From NCBI GenBank assembly GCA_035196065.1, contig CP136575.1:1579001-1643000 (forward strand): a stretch of 64,000 bases of DNA. Reading direction: 5' to 3'. Shown piece by piece: positions 26,258 through 35,761 of the stretch. Each line of letters begins with the position of its first letter. The first letter of the stretch is position 1. Both the position numbers and the translations under genes were made by a program. The notes under the pieces were generated by a model. That model ran no database searches. It saw nothing but the letters and a program-made list of their open reading frames with translations, and was not told where the DNA came from. The DNA comes from Sphingobium sp. (GTDB taxonomy: Bacteria; Pseudomonadota; Alphaproteobacteria; Sphingomonadales; Sphingomonadaceae).

Positions 26258-27076
26258 ATGGCCGAACTTGCGCTGAAGGATTATCGGGTTGCTGGCGATT
26301 ATGACATAAGGATCGCTGAGGCAGGCGAGGGGCCTGTTATTGTCTTTATGCATGGCAGTGGCCCGGGCGCTTCTGGCGCTTCGAATTTCAGAGACAATTG
26401 GCCTGCTTTTGTGGCGGCCGGTTATCGTGTGATCCTGCCTGATCTGATTGGCTATGGTGCATCGTCCAAGCCCGAGGGCATCGACTATACGCTGCAGCTG
26501 TTCACCGACACGCTTTACGATGCGCTGCGCCAGCATGGCATCGAAAGGGCAAGTCTGGTGGGCAATTCCTTGGGTGGCGGCATCGCTATCCAGATGACGC
26601 TGGATCATCCGGAGTTTACCGATCGACTAGTGTTGATGGCGCCGGGCTGCATCGAGGAACAGGCGAGCTATTTCACCATGCCCGGCATAGCCAAGATGGT
26701 GAGCGGCTTTGGCAGCCCCGATTTCAATCTAGAGGAACAGAAACGGCTGGTGTCGAACCTGGTCCATCCCAGCTTTGCGCCAAAGATTGCGCAGGCGCTG
26801 GTCGAGGAAAGATTTGCCGTCGCCCGCACCCAGCCAAAGGATGTCCTGGCGCGGATGCGTACGCCCAATCTGGGCCCGCGTCTTGGCGAACTTAAACAGC
26901 CCATATTGGTGATGTGGGGCCTGCAGGATGAATTCTGCCCCGAAAGCGGCGCACGCCATTTCCTCGACGCCGGTTGCGATGTGCGCACATTGACCTTCAA
27001 CCATGTCGGCCATTGGGTGCAGGTGGAGCGGGCCAGCGAATTCAATCGTTATTCGCTCGAGTTTTTACGTGATTGA
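26258..27076 (+). CDS. hsaD: HsaD/TesD-like meta-cleavage product hydrolase
   Basis: A 272-residue alpha/beta hydrolase that cleaves the C-C bond of 4,9-DSHA, giving HIP and 2-hydroxyhexa-2,4-dienoate. The oxyanion loop HGSGPGASG (32-40), nucleophile S104 in GNSLGGG, Asp in WGLQDEFCP and His in NHVGHWVQVE define the meta-cleavage hydrolase family. It follows hsaA by 14 bases; its end overlaps hsaB. Confidence 0.93.
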   Translation: MAELALKDYRVAGDYDIRIAEAGEGPVIVFMHGSGPGASGASNFRDNWPAFVAAGYRVILPDLIGYGASSKPEGIDYTLQLFTDTLYDALRQHGIERASLVGNSLGGGIAIQMTLDHPEFTDRLVLMAPGCIEEQASYFTMPGIAKMVSGFGSPDFNLEEQKRLVSNLVHPSFAPKIAQALVEERFAVARTQPKDVLARMRTPNLGPRLGELKQPILVMWGLQDEFCPESGARHFLDAGCDVRTLTFNHVGHWVQVERASEFNRYSLEFLRD

Positions 27077-27563
27077 TGGCTATCCGCTGATCCCCGAAGA
27101 ATTGCCCGCGCAGTTCAAGGCGGCGATGCGCCGGCTGGCGGCGTCGGTTTCGATCGTTGTTGCCAAGGGGGATGACGGCCCTGTTGGAATAGCGGCCACA
27201 TCGATCACGTCATTGACGGTGGACCCGCCAGCGTTGCTGGTTTGCGTCAATCGTACAACCAGCCTGCACGCATTGCTCGTGCCCACCGCGCCCTTATCGA
27301 TTAATCTGCTTGGGCGTGACCAGAAAATGATTTCTGCCGCATTTGGCGGCGGCACCCCGCGTGAGGAACGGTTTGGCATCGGCGAATGGGTGGAAGGCGA
27401 TAACGGCCTGCCAAGCCTTTCGGGTGCGCAGGCCAATCTTGAATGTGTGATCGACGCAATGCTTGCTTATGGCACGCACAGCATCGTTATCGCCCGCGTG
27501 TTGCGGGCGCGAGTGAGCGACAGTGTTGACCCGCTCATCTATCAGGACGGGGGATATTTGTGA
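27069..27563 (+). CDS. hsaB: HsaB-like flavin reductase component
   Basis: A 164-residue flavin reductase of the HpaC/HsaB type that supplies reduced FMN or FAD to HsaA. ATSITSLTVDPPALLVCVNRTTSLHALL and FSVNLLG-like PLSINLLGRDQ are hallmark stretches. No in-frame ATG lies near the expected N-terminus; GTG 27069, overlapping the hsaD stop by 8 bases, gives VIDGYPLIPEELPAQFKAAMRRL and is the best start. The frame is open further upstream inside hsaD, so the exact start is uncertain. Confidence 0.88.
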   Translation: MIDGYPLIPEELPAQFKAAMRRLAASVSIVVAKGDDGPVGIAATSITSLTVDPPALLVCVNRTTSLHALLVPTAPLSINLLGRDQKMISAAFGGGTPREERFGIGEWVEGDNGLPSLSGAQANLECVIDAMLAYGTHSIVIARVLRARVSDSVDPLIYQDGGYL

Positions 27564-28336
27564 GCGTCCACAGCCAATATGGATCGGCCCTTTATGAAGC
27601 GCTGCGCGACCGTAGGACGCTGCCGCCGCTGATCGAGCAAAATGCCGCGCTGACCATGGATGATGCCTATGCGATCAGCCTCGAATTCCTAGCGCTGCGC
27701 CGCAAGGATGGCGAACGTGTCGTCGGCAAGAAAATCGGCGTCACCTCCAAGGCGGTACAGGATATGCTGGGCGTGCATCAGCCCGATTTCGGCTTCCTGA
27801 CCGACTGGATGCACATAGACGGCGACATCGATGTCGACGCCAAGGCCCTGATTGCGCCGCGCGCAGAGGCAGAGATTGCCTTTGTCTTGAAAGAAGGGCT
27901 GGCGGGTCCGGGCATCACGGCAGAACAGGTGATCGCCGCTACTGACTATATCGCGCCCTGTTTTGAAATCGTCGACAGCCGGATAAGCGACTGGAAAATT
28001 TCGATCGTCGATACCGTCGCCGACAATGCAAGCTGCGGCGTTTTCATTCTGGGCGACGCCAAGGCTGATCCGCGCGATCATGATCTGCCGTCGCTGCATG
28101 TGACGGTGACCAAAAATGGTGCGCCGCTGTCTGAAGGATATGGCAATGCGGTGCAGGGCGATCCTGCGCAGGCGGTGGCTTGGTTGGCCAATACATTGGG
28201 CACTTATGGCGTCACGCTGGATGCAGGCGATATCATTCTGTCGGGTTCGCTCGTGCCACTGGAGCCGGCGGTCAAGGGCGATGTGTTTGAAATGACGTTG
28301 CACGGCGTGGGGACGTGCACCGCCAAATTTATATGA
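27560..28336 (+). CDS. hsaE: HsaE/TesE-like 2-hydroxyhexa-2,4-dienoate hydratase
   Basis: A 258-residue hydratase of the MhpD/2-keto-4-pentenoate hydratase family. [36 protein letters not shown] (acidic metal ligands) and [22 protein letters not shown] are diagnostic. It hydrates the C6 dienoate released by HsaD. Start is GTG 27560 within a GTGA overlap with the hsaB stop. Confidence 0.92.
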   Translation: MSVHSQYGSALYEALRDRRTLPPLIEQNAALTMDDAYAISLEFLALRRKDGERVVGKKIGVTSKAVQDMLGVHQPDFGFLTDWMHIDGDIDVDAKALIAPRAEAEIAFVLKEGLAGPGITAEQVIAATDYIAPCFEIVDSRISDWKISIVDTVADNASCGVFILGDAKADPRDHDLPSLHVTVTKNGAPLSEGYGNAVQGDPAQAVAWLANTLGTYGVTLDAGDIILSGSLVPLEPAVKGDVFEMTLHGVGTCTAKFI

Positions 28337-28346
28337 GGGAAACAGC

Positions 28347-29294
28347 GTGAAGCGCGTCAAGGCGGCAATCATCGGTTCGGGCAATATCGGCACTGACCTG
28401 ATGATGAAGATGATCAAATATCCGCAGAATATGGAACTGGCGGCAGTGGTCGGTATCGATCCAGAGTCTGAAGGGCTTGCCATGGCACGCGAGCATGGCA
28501 TTGCCACGACGCATGAAGGGATAGAGGGGCTGAAGAAGCTGCCCTGCTATGCCGAGATCGGCATCGCCTTTGACGCGACCAGCGCCTATGCGCACAAGGA
28601 TCATGATGCAGCCCTGCGCGCGGACGGTATTCAGGTCGTCGACCTGACGCCCGCCGCCATCGGCCCGTTTACGGTGCCTCCGGTGAATATGGAGGCGCAT
28701 CTCGACCAGCCTAATGTTAACATGGTGACCTGCGGCGGGCAGGCAACAATCCCGATGGTCGCTGCGGTGGCGCGGGTTTCCGATGCCGTCCATTATGCAG
28801 AGATTGTCGCGTCTGTATCTTCGCGCTCTGCTGGGCCGGGGACCCGTGCCAATATTGACGAATTTACCCGCACCACGGCGCGCGCGATCGAGGTTGTTGG
28901 TGGCGCGGCCAAGGGCAAGGCGATCATCATTCTCAATCCGGCCGAACCGCCGATGATCATGCGTGATACGGTGTTCACCCTATCCGAAGGCGGCGACGAA
29001 GATGCGATCCGCGCATCTGTGAAGGCGATGGTCGCCGAGGTGCAGAAATATGTGCCCGGTTACCGCCTGAAACAGGAAGTGCAGTTCGAACGTTTTGGCG
29101 ACAACAACCCGTTGAAAATTCCTGGGTTGGGTGAGTTTACCGGCATCAAATCAATGATCATGCTCGAGGTTGAAGGGGCCGGCGATTATCTGCCGCCTTA
29201 TTCTGGCAATCTCGATATCATGACGGCTGCGGCCAAGGCTACCGGCGAACTGCTTGCCGCGCGCCGCATGGGTCAGGAAGGGGCAGCGGCATGA
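28347..29294 (+). CDS. hsaG: HsaG/TesF-like acylating aldehyde dehydrogenase
   Basis: A 315-residue acetaldehyde/propanal dehydrogenase (acylating), which turns the aldehyde from the aldolase into an acyl-CoA. It has the Rossmann motif [12 protein letters not shown], the catalytic Cys in [12 protein letters not shown], and [17 protein letters not shown]. Start is GTG 28347, six bases after GAGGGA. It overlaps hsaF by ATGA, as expected because the two proteins form one channelled complex. Confidence 0.93.
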   Translation: MKRVKAAIIGSGNIGTDLMMKMIKYPQNMELAAVVGIDPESEGLAMAREHGIATTHEGIEGLKKLPCYAEIGIAFDATSAYAHKDHDAALRADGIQVVDLTPAAIGPFTVPPVNMEAHLDQPNVNMVTCGGQATIPMVAAVARVSDAVHYAEIVASVSSRSAGPGTRANIDEFTRTTARAIEVVGGAAKGKAIIILNPAEPPMIMRDTVFTLSEGGDEDAIRASVKAMVAEVQKYVPGYRLKQEVQFERFGDNNPLKIPGLGEFTGIKSMIMLEVEGAGDYLPPYSGNLDIMTAAAKATGELLAARRMGQEGAAA

Positions 29295-30331
29295 CGGCGC
29301 AGTTCAATGTCGAGGCGGGCGACAAGCTTTATATTCAGGACGTAACCCTGCGCGACGGGATGCACGCGATCCGTCATATGTATGGCATCGATCATGTTCG
29401 CGATATCGCCAAGGCGTTGGACGAGGCCGGCGTCGACGCGATCGAGGTGGCGCATGGCGATGGCCTGAACGGCCTCAGTTTCAATTATGGCTTTGGCGCC
29501 CATACCGACTGGGAATGGCTGGAGGCCGTCGCTGAGGTTTTGACGAAAAGCGTGCTGACCACGCTGATCCTGCCCGGCGTCGGCACGGTTGATGAATTGC
29601 GCCGTGCTTATGATCTGGGTGTACGCTCGGTGCGCGTGGCAACGCATTGCACCGAGGCGGATGTATCGAAACAGCATATCGGCATCGCCCGCGACCTTGG
29701 CATGGATGTCTCCGGCTTTCTGATGATGAGCCACATGATCGAGCCGGATTTGCTGGCAAGCCAAGCCCTGCTGATGGAAAGCTATGGCGCGCAATGCGTC
29801 TATGTGACGGACAGTGGCGGTGCGCTCGATATGGATGGCGTTCGCGCACGTTTCGAAGCCTATGACCGCGTGCTGAAGCCCGAAACACAGCGCGGCATGC
29901 ACGCACACCATAATCTTTCGCTTGGTGCGGCCAACAGCATCGTGGCAGCGCAATGCGGCGCAGTGCGTATCGACGCCAGCCTTGCCGGTATGGGCGCAGG
30001 TGCAGGCAACGCCCCGCTGGAAGTCTTTATCGCCGCCGTCGACCGCAAGGGCTGGAACCATGGCTGCGATGTGATGAAACTGATGGATGCCGCCGAAGAA
30101 CTGGTGCGTCCTTTGCAGGACCGTCCGGTGCGCGTCGACCGCGAGACATTGAGCCTTGGCTATGCGGGCGTCTATTCCAGCTTCCTGCGCCACGCCGAAA
30201 AGGCGGCAAATGATTATGGCCTCGATACGCGCGAAATTCTTGTCGAACTTGGCCGGCGCAAGATGGTCGGCGGGCAGGAGGATATGATCGTCGACGTCGC
30301 ACTCGATATGCTGAAGGCGAAAAATGGCTGA
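29291..30331 (+). CDS. hsaF: HsaF/TesG-like 4-hydroxy-2-oxoacid aldolase
   Basis: A 346-residue DRE-TIM metallolyase that splits 4-hydroxy-2-oxohexanoate to pyruvate and propanal. [17 protein letters not shown] carries the catalytic Arg-Asp, and [14 protein letters not shown] provides the metal-binding histidines. Its C-terminus ([15 protein letters not shown]) is the part that contacts the dehydrogenase in characterised complexes. Ends within the start of the next gene (8-base overlap). Confidence 0.93.
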   Translation: MTAQFNVEAGDKLYIQDVTLRDGMHAIRHMYGIDHVRDIAKALDEAGVDAIEVAHGDGLNGLSFNYGFGAHTDWEWLEAVAEVLTKSVLTTLILPGVGTVDELRRAYDLGVRSVRVATHCTEADVSKQHIGIARDLGMDVSGFLMMSHMIEPDLLASQALLMESYGAQCVYVTDSGGALDMDGVRARFEAYDRVLKPETQRGMHAHHNLSLGAANSIVAAQCGAVRIDASLAGMGAGAGNAPLEVFIAAVDRKGWNHGCDVMKLMDAAEELVRPLQDRPVRVDRETLSLGYAGVYSSFLRHAEKAANDYGLDTREILVELGRRKMVGGQEDMIVDVALDMLKAKNG

Positions 30332-31784
30332 AATATCGCTACACAAACCTTTCCCTGCAGCCGAGGTCGCAGGCTGGGACTTTGAAACCGACGTTGCGAT
30401 TATCGGATTTGGCGCGACCGGAGCTTGTGCGGCGATTGAGGCAGCAGATGCCGGGGCGCAGGTGATGTTGTTCGAACGCAATTCGGGCAGCGGCGGCGCA
30501 TCGGGGCTTTCGGGCGGCGAAATCTATATCGGCGGCGGTGGCGGCACCGATGCGCAGCGCGCGGCGGGTTTTGAAGACAGCACCGAAGATTTCATCGCTT
30601 ATCTGAAAGCCGCCGGAGGGCCATGCGTAGACGAGGCAAAATGCGAACATTATGGGCGCGAGGCGCTCAACCATTTCGCATGGCTCAAGGCGCAGGGCGT
30701 GCCCTATCGCGGCAATTATCTGCCTGGTAAGCATATCGAACCAACCGACGATTCAACATTGATCTGGTCGGGTAGTGAGGCGGCAGCCCCCTTTTGCGAC
30801 ATCGCAAAGCCTGCTCCGCGCGGCCATACCATCCAGCATATGGGCTGGGGCGGCGGACGTCCGCTTGTCGACACGCTTGAAGCAACGGCGCGCGCAAAGG
30901 GCGTAGAGGTGGTGGTCGATGCCCGGGTCATGGGGTTGATCGAGGATCAGGGTCGGATCGTCGGTCTGGTGGTGCGGATCGACAACCAGAACCGCTTCGT
31001 CCGCGCACGCAAAGGCGTGGTGCTTGCGACCGGCGGCTTTGTGATGAATGAAGAGATGCGGCGCAAATATTGCCCTGAAACCTTCAAAATCACGACACCG
31101 ATCGGCGACAAGGACGACGGCATGGGCATCATGCTCGGTCTTGGTGCCGGGGGTGAGGCGATCCATATGGAGCAGTTCTTCACGACCTGTCCCTGGACGA
31201 TGCCTGAGCCCCATGCCTATGGCGTGTTTGTCAATGTCATGGGCCAGCGCTTCATCAATGAGGATTGCTACCATGGCCGGGTCAGCCGCTGTGCGGTCGA
31301 CCAGCCGGGTGGCAAGGTCTATCTGCTTCTCGACAATGCGCATTTCATCCAGCCGATGGACTTTGCCCAGATGACCATTGCCGGCACTGGCGATAGCTGG
31401 GAAGAGGTTGAGGCCGAGCTTGAAATGCCGAAAGGCACGTTGTCGGCGACCATGGCGATCTACAACGCCCATGCGCATGAAGGGCGCGATCCGCTCTTTG
31501 ACAAAAAGCCGCCAATTCTCACTGCGCTGGATCAGGGGCCGTTCATCGCGCTCGAGCTCAACTTCCAGACGAGCTATTTCAGCTTTTTCACGCTTGGTGG
31601 TCTGAAAACATCTGCCCATGCCGAGGTGCTGGATCGCACAGGCGTGCCGATTGCCGGCCTCTTTGCTGCGGGCCGTTGCACATCGGGCCTCCCCGCCTGG
31701 GGGCATGGCTATAGTTCAGGGATGAGCCTTGCCGATTGCACCTTTTTCGGGCGACAAGCGGGCATAGGGGCCGCGCGGGGATGA
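30324..31784 (+). CDS. FAD-binding dehydrogenase related to KstD / fumarate reductase
   Basis: A 486-residue flavoprotein with the N-terminal dinucleotide motif GFGATG (28-33), a [11 protein letters not shown] segment, and [16 protein letters not shown]. The C-terminal [35 protein letters not shown] differs from the PGAGVTIGPALTFGYIA ending of classical KstD, and the protein is about 75 residues shorter. It may be a ring-A Delta1- or Delta4-dehydrogenase of another subfamily, since kstD is often next to hsaE-G genes, or act on another steroid position. ATG 30324 overlaps hsaF. Confidence 0.75.
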   Translation: MAEISLHKPFPAAEVAGWDFETDVAIIGFGATGACAAIEAADAGAQVMLFERNSGSGGASGLSGGEIYIGGGGGTDAQRAAGFEDSTEDFIAYLKAAGGPCVDEAKCEHYGREALNHFAWLKAQGVPYRGNYLPGKHIEPTDDSTLIWSGSEAAAPFCDIAKPAPRGHTIQHMGWGGGRPLVDTLEATARAKGVEVVVDARVMGLIEDQGRIVGLVVRIDNQNRFVRARKGVVLATGGFVMNEEMRRKYCPETFKITTPIGDKDDGMGIMLGLGAGGEAIHMEQFFTTCPWTMPEPHAYGVFVNVMGQRFINEDCYHGRVSRCAVDQPGGKVYLLLDNAHFIQPMDFAQMTIAGTGDSWEEVEAELEMPKGTLSATMAIYNAHAHEGRDPLFDKKPPILTALDQGPFIALELNFQTSYFSFFTLGGLKTSAHAEVLDRTGVPIAGLFAAGRCTSGLPAWGHGYSSGMSLADCTFFGRQAGIGAARG

Positions 31785-32941
31785 GCGGGGAGCTGGCTGT
31801 CAATGCGCTTCTCCAACAGGCGCGAGAGGCAACCGGGCTTTCAGATTTTGGCGACGATTGGTTTCTGCGCCCGTTGACGCGGCTGGTTGACGATGTGAAC
31901 CGCGAGGCGGGGCTCGTCTCGCCGGAAAGTAGCGCCGGCGCACGTATCCAGGGTGCGCTCGCCGACCGGCTGCAATTGGAGCAATATTTCAAGGACCATC
32001 CAGAAGCCGCGCAAGAACCGATTGATCTTGCCTGCGCTATCATCGGTCTGCCGCGCACCGGGTCGACGATGGTCCACCGGCTGCTCGCCGCTTCACCGAA
32101 ACTGACAGCCTTATGGTGGTGGGAAACCGCCTTTCCGTTCCCGCTGCCCGGTGAGGCGATGGATGATCCCGCGCCCCGGCAGGAGGCAGCAAAGGGCATG
32201 GTTGATTGGTTGCTTTCCGAATGGCCCGATTTCGAAAGCATCGATCCGATGGATGCAATGGCGATCAATGAAGAGGTGGTGCTGCTCGACCGCACTTTCC
32301 TGTCGACCACTTATGATTCCATGATGCCGATTCATGGCTATGGCCATTGGCAGGCGGAGCAGGACCATGAACCGGCGATCCGCGATCTTTACCGTTTCAT
32401 GCAGGTGATCCAGCACCAGCGCGTGGCGCGGGGCGAGGAGCGGCGGCCGTGGGTATTCAAGACACCACATTATGTGATGGGTGCGCTGGCCGGGCTGCTG
32501 AAGGTCTGGCCTGACGTAAAGCTGGTGATGACGCACCGCGATGTCGGTGACGTGCTGCCTAGCTATTGCAGCATGTGCGCATCGCTCTCGGTCAATTCGT
32601 CGACCAGTTACCGCAAGGAAGAGCAAGGCGCGCATTGGACGCGGCGCTTCCGCGATGGCCTGAACCGGCTGGAAGCCATCCGGGCTACATTGTCAGAAGG
32701 GCAGGTGATCGATGTCGCCTATCGCGATACGGTGACCGATCCGCAGGGCACGGGCGAAAAGATCCTTGCTGCATTGGGTTATGCGCCGGATGCCGACGAC
32801 CGGCAGGCGATGCGGCAGGCAATTGCGGCCAATGGGCGCGAGGCGAGACCGAAACACAAATATTCGGCCGCCGATTTTGGGTTGACGCCTGAGGGCATTG
32901 CCCAAGATTTTGCCGATTATCACAAAAAATATCTAAGCTGA
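31781..32941 (+). CDS. Sulfotransferase-family protein (PAPS-dependent fold)
   Basis: A 386-residue protein of the sulfotransferase family. The 5'-phosphosulfate loop reads GLPRTGSTMVHR (89-100) and the 3'-phosphate-binding helix is represented by MTHRDVGDVLPSYCSM; FKTPHY precedes it. Such proteins move sulfate from PAPS to a hydroxyl or amine. Why a ring-degradation operon needs one is unclear; a role on a steroid hydroxyl or on CoA would be a guess. ATG 31781 overlaps the previous stop as ATGA. Confidence 0.82.
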   Translation: MSGELAVNALLQQAREATGLSDFGDDWFLRPLTRLVDDVNREAGLVSPESSAGARIQGALADRLQLEQYFKDHPEAAQEPIDLACAIIGLPRTGSTMVHRLLAASPKLTALWWWETAFPFPLPGEAMDDPAPRQEAAKGMVDWLLSEWPDFESIDPMDAMAINEEVVLLDRTFLSTTYDSMMPIHGYGHWQAEQDHEPAIRDLYRFMQVIQHQRVARGEERRPWVFKTPHYVMGALAGLLKVWPDVKLVMTHRDVGDVLPSYCSMCASLSVNSSTSYRKEEQGAHWTRRFRDGLNRLEAIRATLSEGQVIDVAYRDTVTDPQGTGEKILAALGYAPDADDRQAMRQAIAANGREARPKHKYSAADFGLTPEGIAQDFADYHKKYLS

Positions 32942-32951
32942 GGAGAGAGCG

Positions 32952-33722
32952 ATGATCCTGAAGGACAAGGTGGTGATTGTCACCGGGGCAGGGCCGGGAA
33001 TGGGACAGGCGTTATGCCGAGGTGCGGCCGCCGAAGGTGCGAAGATGGTTGTGTCCGCCCGTTCGGTCGACGCGATCGAGGCGATTGCGGAGGATATCCG
33101 TGCAAAGGGCGGCGAGGCAATCGCAGTGCGCTGCGATGTATCTAGCAGCGATGATTGCAATGCGCTGGCCAAGGCTGCGCTCGACAAATGGGGCCGGATC
33201 GACGGCGTCGTGCATTCGGCCTATTACCATCCCGACTGGGCCAATCTTGAGGCGCACAGCATCGCGCAACTGACTCAGGTGCTGGACGTTGTCGCCGTCG
33301 GCGGATTGCGGATGGCGCAGGCGGTGATCCCGACAATGAAGGCGCAAGGATCGGGTTCCATCGTCAATATTTCTACTCTTGCGACGCGCAAGCCCATGCC
33401 GGGCGAGGGCGGCTATGCCATGGCTAAGGCAGCGCTCAACCAGCTCAGCCGGCAATTGGCGGTTGAACTGGGCGGCACGGGGATCCGCGTGAATACCGCG
33501 CTGATGGGCTGGATGGATGGCGTTCCCCTGCAGCAGTTTTTTGCCAGCATGGGTGAAGGTGGTGATGCATTCCGCAAGCAGCGCGCATCGGAAGTTCCCG
33601 TCGGCCATATTCCTGTCGATGCCGATTGTGCCAAGGCGGTCTATTTCCTGCTTTCCGATTATGCGAGCGAGGTGACCGGCGCGATGTTGGACGTCAATGG
33701 CGGGGATTGGGTGGCGGCGTGA
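32952..33722 (+). CDS. SDR oxidoreductase with non-canonical NNAG motif
   Basis: A 256-residue SDR with TGAGPGMG cofactor motif, NISTLATRKPMPGEGGYAMAKAAL (Ser and Tyr-x3-Lys catalytic residues) and GAMLDVNGGDW at the end. The strand-4 NNAG is replaced by HSAYY, which alters the catalytic Asn position. Between a sulfotransferase and a DUF1214 gene in the plus operon; substrate unknown. Confidence 0.87.
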   Translation: MILKDKVVIVTGAGPGMGQALCRGAAAEGAKMVVSARSVDAIEAIAEDIRAKGGEAIAVRCDVSSSDDCNALAKAALDKWGRIDGVVHSAYYHPDWANLEAHSIAQLTQVLDVVAVGGLRMAQAVIPTMKAQGSGSIVNISTLATRKPMPGEGGYAMAKAALNQLSRQLAVELGGTGIRVNTALMGWMDGVPLQQFFASMGEGGDAFRKQRASEVPVGHIPVDADCAKAVYFLLSDYASEVTGAMLDVNGGDWVAA

Positions 33723-34789
33723 CCGACCCGGCGCAAAGCTGGCGCGATTTTTGCGCAAAGCTGGCCGAGGCGGGGGACCTGATCCTTGCGCCCGACGTGC
33801 CCGAAGATCCGCTGATCCGCGCCGAAGGATTCCGCTATCTGTCGCGGTTGACCAAGCTTGCGCTGGAACAATATGTCGAGGCTTCGGACCCGGACTTCCC
33901 TTTTTTCTACAAGCTCAGCCATGAGACTGCGAAGATCGGGGCGGACAATCCGGACAATGTCTATTGGAATGCCTCGATCCGCGGGACGAATGATTACCGG
34001 ATTACCGGCAAGCGCGGATCGATGTTCTATTTCTCGATTGTCGCCAATGCGATGCGCTACCATATCGATGGCAGCGCGCATGCCACCGGCCAATTGCTCG
34101 ACAGCGATATCATCTGGGGTCCGGATGGCGAAGTGGAGATCATTGCCAGCTGTAACCCGCAACCCGGCAACTGGCTGCGGCTGGAACCTGATGCCAGCGT
34201 GATTGTGCTTCGTCAGTCCGCGCTCGACCGCGCAAATGAACGCGGCGGTGAGTTTCGCATCGAACGGATTGACGGGCCCGCCGTGCCGGAGCCGCTGACG
34301 GGTGAGAGACTTGCAGCGGGGCTTGCCACTTCGGCGCAATTTGTGCGCGGGATTGCAAGCACCTTTGCCGACTGGACCCGGCTGTTCCGGCAACATCCCA
34401 ACAGCTTCCCGTCGATCGATCAGTCGATGTTCCAGAAAGGCGGCGGCGCAAAGGATATCTATTACGCCCATGCCTATTGGCAGATCGCGGAGGACGAGGC
34501 GTGGGTGATCGAGGTGACGCCGCCCGAATGCTATTACTGGAATTTCCAGCTCGACAATTGGTGGATGGAAAGCCTCGACTATCGCTTCCGCCAGATCAGC
34601 GTGAACAAGCAGAGCGCGAGGCTGGAGCCTGACGGCAGTTTGCGGATCATTTGCGCAGCGCGGGATCTCGGCATCGGCAATTGGATCGACACGTGCGGAC
34701 ATAAAGAAGGGACCGCGCTGCTGCGCTGGGCGGGGGCGCATGAACACCCCCTGCCGCAGGCGCGCATCGTAAAACTGGAGGAATTGTAA
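33719..34789 (+). CDS. DUF1214-type protein of unknown function
   Basis: A 356-residue protein whose C-terminal half (YWQIAEDEAWVIEVTPPECYYWNFQLDNWWMESLDYRF and later SLRIICAARDLGIGNWIDTCGH) fits DUF1214, a beta-sandwich domain usually paired with DUF1254. No DUF1254 gene is adjacent. The N-terminal half contains YWNASIRGTNDYRITGKRGSMFYFS, also aromatic-rich. No signal peptide. GTG 33719 overlaps the SDR stop as GTGA. Function is unknown; conserved placement in a steroid operon makes it a candidate catabolic or carrier protein. Confidence 0.7.
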   Translation: MTDPAQSWRDFCAKLAEAGDLILAPDVPEDPLIRAEGFRYLSRLTKLALEQYVEASDPDFPFFYKLSHETAKIGADNPDNVYWNASIRGTNDYRITGKRGSMFYFSIVANAMRYHIDGSAHATGQLLDSDIIWGPDGEVEIIASCNPQPGNWLRLEPDASVIVLRQSALDRANERGGEFRIERIDGPAVPEPLTGERLAAGLATSAQFVRGIASTFADWTRLFRQHPNSFPSIDQSMFQKGGGAKDIYYAHAYWQIAEDEAWVIEVTPPECYYWNFQLDNWWMESLDYRFRQISVNKQSARLEPDGSLRIICAARDLGIGNWIDTCGHKEGTALLRWAGAHEHPLPQARIVKLEEL

Positions 34790-35316
34790 TGCTCGACTGG
34801 ATGAAGCAGGCGAAAAGCCATGAGGAAGACCCTGTATTTGGCTTCAACCCCGATGCGGTGACCCGTTCGGAGACGGTCGATATCGATGCGCCGGCTAGTG
34901 TCGTTTGGGATGTGCTCACCGACCTGCCGCGCTACAATGAATGGAACCCGTTCTGCATCCGCGCTGTCTCCACGCTTGAAATGGGCGCACCCGTCGAAAT
35001 GACGCTGATCAACTATGCGACCGCAGGCGGACCGACGGTGCCCAATCTCGAATATATTTGCGGCTTTGAACCGGAAAAGCTGCTTAGCTGGGAATTTCCC
35101 AATCTCGACTTCTGGCCCTATCCCGCGCGCCGCGATCAAGTGATCGAGGCGACGGGCGCATCATCGTGCCGCTATTATTCGACCGACGCCTTTCTGGGTG
35201 CGAACGGCATTCATGTATTCCGCTTTGCCGGACCTTGGGTGAAGCGGGCCTTTGATGACAGCGCAATCGCGCTGAAGGCGCGTGCCGAAGCGTTATATGC
35301 CGCCGCCAACGCTTGA
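34789..35316 (+). CDS. SRPBCC (START/Bet v 1-like) ligand-binding protein
   Basis: A 175-residue protein with the SRPBCC signature: ETVDIDAPASVVWDVLTDLPRYNEWNPFCIRAVSTLEMG, then the beta-strand pattern and a C-terminal helix with KALIAL-like spacing. The fold makes a hydrophobic cavity that binds lipids, polyketides or sterols and can act as cyclase, aromatase or carrier. Starts TAATG with the DUF1214 gene. A steroid-binding or steroid-modifying role is inference from context. Confidence 0.8.
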   Translation: MLDWMKQAKSHEEDPVFGFNPDAVTRSETVDIDAPASVVWDVLTDLPRYNEWNPFCIRAVSTLEMGAPVEMTLINYATAGGPTVPNLEYICGFEPEKLLSWEFPNLDFWPYPARRDQVIEATGASSCRYYSTDAFLGANGIHVFRFAGPWVKRAFDDSAIALKARAEALYAAANA

Positions 35317-35761
35317 GGCGCGGCTGCGGGCAGTCGAAGATCGCGAGGCCATCCGAGATCTGATTGCCAGTTATGGCCCGCTGGCGGACAGCGGCAATGC
35401 CGAAGCCGTTGCAGAGCTCTGGATCGAGGATGGCAGCTATGTCGTCGGCGGAATCGCAGAGGCAAAGGGCAGGGCGGCGATTGCCGCGTTGCTGACGAGC
35501 GAAACCCACCGTGCACTGATGGCAGACGGCTGCGCGCACTTGCTTGGCCCGGTTGTGATTGACCTTGAAGGGGACATGGCAGTGGCGCGCGGGCATAGTG
35601 CCGTTTTCCGCAATAGCGCGACGGGCTTTGAGGTCTGGCGGGTATCGGCCAACCGCTGGGAGCTGGTCCGCACCGCCGATGGCTGGCGCGTCGAGCGACG
35701 CTTCAACGCACCACTTGATGGCAGCTATGCCGCGCAGGCATTGCTTGGGATCAGTGGATAG
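35297..35761 (+). CDS. SnoaL/NTF2-like protein, last gene of the plus operon
   Basis: A 154-residue SnoaL-fold protein: LEARLRAVEDREAIRDLIASYGPLADSGNAEAVAELWIEDGSYVVGG is the usual N-terminal helix pair of the ketosteroid-isomerase/dehydratase superfamily, and WELVRTADGWRVERRFNAPL the C-terminal strand. Start at ATG 35297, overlapping the SRPBCC gene by 20 bases, or GTG 35282. One of five NTF2-like proteins in the window. Isomerase or dehydratase activity is possible. Its end overlaps the convergent TauD gene by 11 bases. Confidence 0.8.
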   Translation: MPPPTLEARLRAVEDREAIRDLIASYGPLADSGNAEAVAELWIEDGSYVVGGIAEAKGRAAIAALLTSETHRALMADGCAHLLGPVVIDLEGDMAVARGHSAVFRNSATGFEVWRVSANRWELVRTADGWRVERRFNAPLDGSYAAQALLGISG

